In this document: positions 17,045 through 20,000 of the stretch, one piece after another
Position numbering within the stretch: position 1 is the first letter of the stretch
Layout: each line of letters starts with the position of its first letter
Assembly: GCA_963575745.1 (NCBI GenBank)
Contig: CAUYUJ010001381.1
Span: forward strand, 88,469-108,468
Reading direction: 5' to 3'
DNA: 20,000 bases
Origin: Prorocentrum cordatum
Lineage: Eukaryota > Sar > Dinophyceae > Prorocentrales > Prorocentraceae
Notes under the pieces: generated by a model
The model's database searches: none
The model's input: the letters and a program-made list of their open reading frames with translations, nothing else
What the model was told of the DNA's origin: nothing
Translations under genes and position numbers: made by a program

Positions 17045-17640
17045 AAAAAATCAATCCAGGTGGCAGCTCATCCTTGATGATGTTCCACACTTGTGAACAT
17101 AGAGAGTTCCCCAGTAGTGCATGGCGTCCGTGCGTCCGCGCTCCATTCGACGCCTGACAATTCCGAGCGCAAACTGAACATGCGCGAATGCCTTGGCTTG
17201 GCGTCGTCGTCTCTCCTTCGGGCGGTGGAAAGAAATTGTTGATTGCTGACCGCGCGTCACAAGGAAAGGGCGCGACCGTGAGCCTGTAGTGCGTAGATCC
17301 TTGCATTTTCCGGTTCCCATACCAAACTCCGTCGCCAGACGAGAAACTGTACACTGACCGCTGTATATCTCCTTGGCCGCTGTCACAGGAATATGCAGAC
17401 GATGCCGATCAACGCGTAGAGCACTCCACGTGGCTTTCATCTCTCGTGCGTGGTCGGCTATCCACGTGTCCACTTGTTTCTTCCGGGACTTCGTCATGAT
17501 GCCGGTGTCTGCCTGCATGATCTTGCCCCTCTGCGTCTGGTTTGATTCGTTCTCTTCTGCTGCCCAGACGTCCAGCGTCTTTGCACGGATGGTAGGTGCT
17601 TCCCGATGTGTCGGCGTCTTCGGAACGTCCGTGATATTGA
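17045..17640 (-). pseudogene. Copia post-protease segment, 5' side of nested insertion
   Basis: Open minus-strand frame between the protease tail and the YR insertion. Words seen: DVWAAEENESNQTQRGKIMQ, KKQVDTWIADHAREMKATWS, LRVDRHRLHIPVTAAKEIYS, SRLATEFGMGTGKCKDLR and an Arg-rich tail ending MSCHLD at the insertion edge. It is basic and presumably links protease to integrase in the polyprotein. I do not recognise a domain. The frame stops at the junction with the YR element near 17050, so the protein is severed here. Confidence 0.55.
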
Positions 17641-18177
17641 CCATCAAGTGATTCTTTTTGGAACGTGTGATCTTCACTGGCGTGTCCGCAATCGCTCTGA
17701 AGGTCACCTGCTTGTGTTTCGCACTATCATGAGCGTGACCAGGGCGTCCATCTGGTCAGCGCTCCCGAGCATCGGTGCGTCGGAGTTCGGCATCCTCTCG
17801 AAGTTGAGCATGCAGTCTCGCCCTTGAATGCCACTCGGTACTGCCTGAATACTTTCTGCCCTAACCGGGGCGGACGTGTTGATGCCTTTGACGATCGTCC
17901 TGGTGGGCATCTGTAGGTCTGCTTGCTCGAATTTCTCTAGGTGCTTGTCGATAGCTCTGTCGCCGCCGACCGGAGCCAGGGCCGCAGTGTCCAGGGCCAC
18001 GTAGCCTGGGGGCGCCGCCTGCTCTGCCACCATCGCGTCGACTAACTCCTCGTTGGTGTCAGTGATCGTCCTGATCTGGTCATCGGGATGGCTCGTGAGA
18101 GGCACTATCATGTTGCATTCCTGCTGGTGTTCAGCCCCCGATGCTAGCATGGCCGCTGCCAGACCAGTACGTGCCAT
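17641..18177 (-). pseudogene. Copia aspartic protease, degraded
   Basis: The minus-strand frame starting MARTGLAAAM (18177) contains GYVALDTAALAPVGG, aligning with the Ty1/copia protease active-site pattern (LDTGA...V.G) but with Ala in place of the Gly after D-T. A later part (PMLGSADQMDALVTLMIV) corresponds to the second half of the fold. The final strand continues in another frame (17640-17707) as TFRAIADTPVKITRS and HLMVNITD, matching the usual end of this domain. The frame change near 17704 and the altered active site argue for inactivity. The intact enzyme would have cleaved the Gag-Pol precursor. Confidence 0.72.
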
Positions 18178-18183
18178 AAATCC

Positions 18184-19428
18184 TCAAGCTCGTCCTCGTC
18201 CAGCTCCTCGTCTTGATCCTTTCGGCTTCTGACTGGCTGCCTTCCTCGTCTTGCTGCACTCTGGGTCGCCAGCCCAGTGCCCTACTTCATGGCATGCACT
18301 GCGCTTGCTTTGCTTCGTGGAAGGCGCCGAGCTTGTCTTGGAGCTCCTTGGTGCCGAAACTGATCTTGCCATCGAAGTCGATATAGGTCTTGCCTTGTCG
18401 AAAACCTCGGCTCGTCTTGCCATCTTTGATGAGCTGTCGCTGCCGGCTGTAGTTCGATGAGCTCGGTCTTCTTTTGCCGCGTCCACGTCCTTTTGCCGCG
18501 ACTGGTCCAACTACCTTTTGTGCCTCTGCCGCAGACGTTTGTACTTCTTCTTCCGATAGGTCTGCTCCATCCACCTTTGCGGAAACCGTCTCGAGCTCCG
18601 CCACTTCCGCGGACAAAATCGCCATCTCATTGTCTCTGTCCTCGTAGTCCTCTTCTCCGTGATCCTCCCTGGCTTCGTCATCCTCGATCCCCTCCTCGGG
18701 GTCCGCGCCGAAGGCTGCATTCCATCTGAGCCGTCGTCCTCCGCCATCGCGCTTGTGATCTCGGCCACCTCGAGCGTCGATGCTATCGAGCTGAATCTCG
18801 AGGATGTCGCATATCGCATCCCAGTCATATGCATTCTCAGCCTGGCTCAGGAGCGTCTCGTGCTGAGCCTCCGTAATACCGCGCATGTCTAGTAAGAAGC
18901 ACGTTCTGAGATCCCCCGACACCTGCTTTTGGCCGTTTGTGAGGTCTCTCAGCTTCTGGTATGCGTCCGTCCGCCGTTGGATAGAGTCCTTTATCGGCTC
19001 TCCAGGCTTCCGGTGTCCACGTCTGAAAAAGTCTAGACACGCTTTGTGCTTCTGCAGCGGGGCCACTATCTCCACGCGTGAACGTGCGCGCATGATGAGG
19101 ATGTCGAGTGCCTGTCCAACAACCGCTTCTTTCTCCGCCGGAGTATTCCCTTTGTGAAACTGTTCGGCTAGGGCCTTGACGCCGGTCTTCTCGTCTTTGT
19201 GGCATAACGCCGACGCTCTCCCGCTGAGGCCGTTCTCTTGACCTTGGCGATGAAACCTTTCTTCTTCTCGGTACTCTCAATGCCCGAGAATCCGAGCCGC
19301 GCTCTCTCGCCCCATTCTTCCGCTGCTGCTGCATCTCCTTTATAACGCGGAATGCCGTCTTTATCCAACCGCACGTGTGACCATGTATTTTCGATCGTGA
19401 GCCATCGTGAAATCTGAACCGGTCTCAT
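18184..19428 (-). pseudogene. Copia gag, frameshifted
   Basis: Capsid/nucleocapsid precursor of the copia element. The N-terminal part (19168-19428) has TWSHVRLDKDGIPRYKGD and EEWGERARLGF, a pattern familiar from protist copia gags. The capsid core (18287-19093) has LDFFRRGHRKPGEPIKDSIQ, QKLRDLTNGQKQVSGDLRTC, LLDMRGITEAQHETLLSQAE and YDWDAICDILEIQLDS. Then come an acidic linker (DDEAREDHGEEDYEDRDNE) and a basic SRQRQLIKDGKTSRGF stretch. The zinc knuckle is broken: QCMP sits in one frame while ACHEVGHWAGDPEC continues in the next, consistent with a 5-base loss between the first two cysteines near 18290-18297. Three or more frames are needed to read it through. Confidence 0.78.
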
Positions 19429-19528
19429 CGAAGTCTGACCTGCTCTCGAGGAAATCGGAACTACTCTCGAGGAGGTCTGAACTGCTCTCGATGAAGTCTG
19501 GGCTGCTCTCGGAGAAGTCGCGCTGCTG
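19409..19528. repeat. 21-bp tandem repeat upstream of gag
   Basis: Five full units and a partial one with period 21 bp, such as GAAGTCTGACCTGCTCTCGAG at 19430-19450 and GAAATCGGAACTACTCTCGAG at 19451-19471. On the minus strand one frame reads a seven-residue motif D-F-x-E-S-x-S repeated. The array sits in the leader or extreme N-terminus of gag. Confidence 0.9.
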
Positions 19529-19666
19529 CGTGGGTCCGAAATCGCGCGCGATCACAGGGTAAACTCTCGCCACAACTATAGCAGTACTTGCCCGTCCGCA
19601 AAGACCAGGTCTTGATAACAACAGTGGGAAAGACGAGCCAACTCAGCATGGGCCGTCCTTCGCTGA

Positions 19667-19680
19667 CTGCTGATCTACCA
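19667..19680 (-). promoter_or_regulatory. Possible primer-binding site of copia element
   Basis: Immediately inside the right-hand LTR the minus strand reads TGGTAGATCAGCAG, one base after the LTR end. This resembles the start of the initiator-Met tRNA complement (TGGTATCAGAGC) but is imperfect. Position is right for a PBS; the sequence match is only partial. Confidence 0.4.
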
Positions 19681-19681
19681 G

Positions 19682-20000
19682 TGTCTATGATAATGGAGGT
19701 TGGCCAGTCTGATTCTCCTCTCCGCACGTAAGCTCCGCGGAGTCGAGCAATATGAAAACGGTCGTCTGCACGACCAATCAGATGCAGCACTAGAAATCAG
19801 GGAAACCCAAGTCGGTGACTGGAATGCATCTGATAATTTGTTATCGCTGATAGCTCAAAAGGGGATAGCCTGAAACCATGGGGAGAAATGGCCGCGGCAT
19901 CTATCGTGCTGTCTCTTCTCTCCAACTGCTTATCTACTGCGTTTCTAGCTGCGCAGATACGAGCAAGACGCGCCCATCTTCGCGCGAGAGATCCCCTCCG
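19682..20000 (-). repeat. Probable copia 5' LTR (right copy, may be truncated by window)
   Basis: Matches 2382-2702 at about 91% by hand count. It lies upstream of gag on the minus strand and its inner edge is followed by a possible primer-binding site. The outer edge coincides with the end of the window, and its last ~10 bp do not align with the left copy. Differences from the left copy are mainly G or C here against A or T there. Confidence 0.72.

Overview
The window looks like repeat-rich nuclear DNA of a eukaryotic protist, most likely a dinoflagellate. This rests on three things seen here: long trinucleotide arrays, a decayed Ty1/copia element whose gag and pol resemble those I associate with dinoflagellate genomes, and a GC-rich tyrosine-recombinase (DIRS/Ngaro-like) retrotransposon. 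No host housekeeping gene, tRNA or rRNA was recognised. Every protein-coding signal I can defend belongs to one of two retrotransposons, one nested in the other.

Layout. 1-1014 is a compound (GTA)n/(TAG)n microsatellite in which an 80-bp non-repetitive block occurs twice, 815 bp apart. 1015-2160 is GC-rich sequence without a recognisable gene, and 2160-2381 is a degenerate purine/pyrimidine-biased repeat. From 2382 to the end of the window lies a Ty1/copia-like element on the minus strand. Its probable LTRs are at 2382-2702 and 19682-20000, and a possible primer-binding site lies just inside the right one. Reading leftward on the minus strand come a 21-bp tandem repeat, gag, aspartic protease, and then a break at about 17044. 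The element resumes at about 9386 with the integrase zinc-finger region, integrase core, integrase C-terminal region, reverse transcriptase, RNase H and a C-terminal extension with a membrane-like segment. Many frameshifts show it is dead. Between the end of pol and the left LTR sit a 17-unit, mostly 90-bp minisatellite (2799-4250) and a (GAT)n tract.

The copia element is split by a 7.66-kb plus-strand element at 9387-17044. Its termini are split direct repeats in the order A1-(ORFs)-B1-A2-B2, the architecture known for PAT/Ngaro-type tyrosine-recombinase retrotransposons. It encodes a gag-like ORF1 and a pol with RT (YIDD) and RNase H. About 300 residues are inserted between the first and second catalytic strands of the RNase H. 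A tyrosine recombinase follows. Pol and the recombinase each carry at least one apparent frameshift. The recombinase has lost its expected nucleophilic tyrosine (Cys instead) and probably the His of the HxxR box, so this copy appears inactive.

History implied by the nesting: the copia element inserted first; the YR element inserted later into the pol region between protease and integrase; the minisatellite expanded within the copia 3' region at an unknown time. The two repeat pairs of the YR element differ by roughly 6-7% and the copia LTRs by roughly 9% (hand counts), consistent with that order. The most notable items for follow-up are the domain inserted within the YR-element RNase H, the split-repeat termini, and the membrane-like C-terminal extension of the copia polyprotein.
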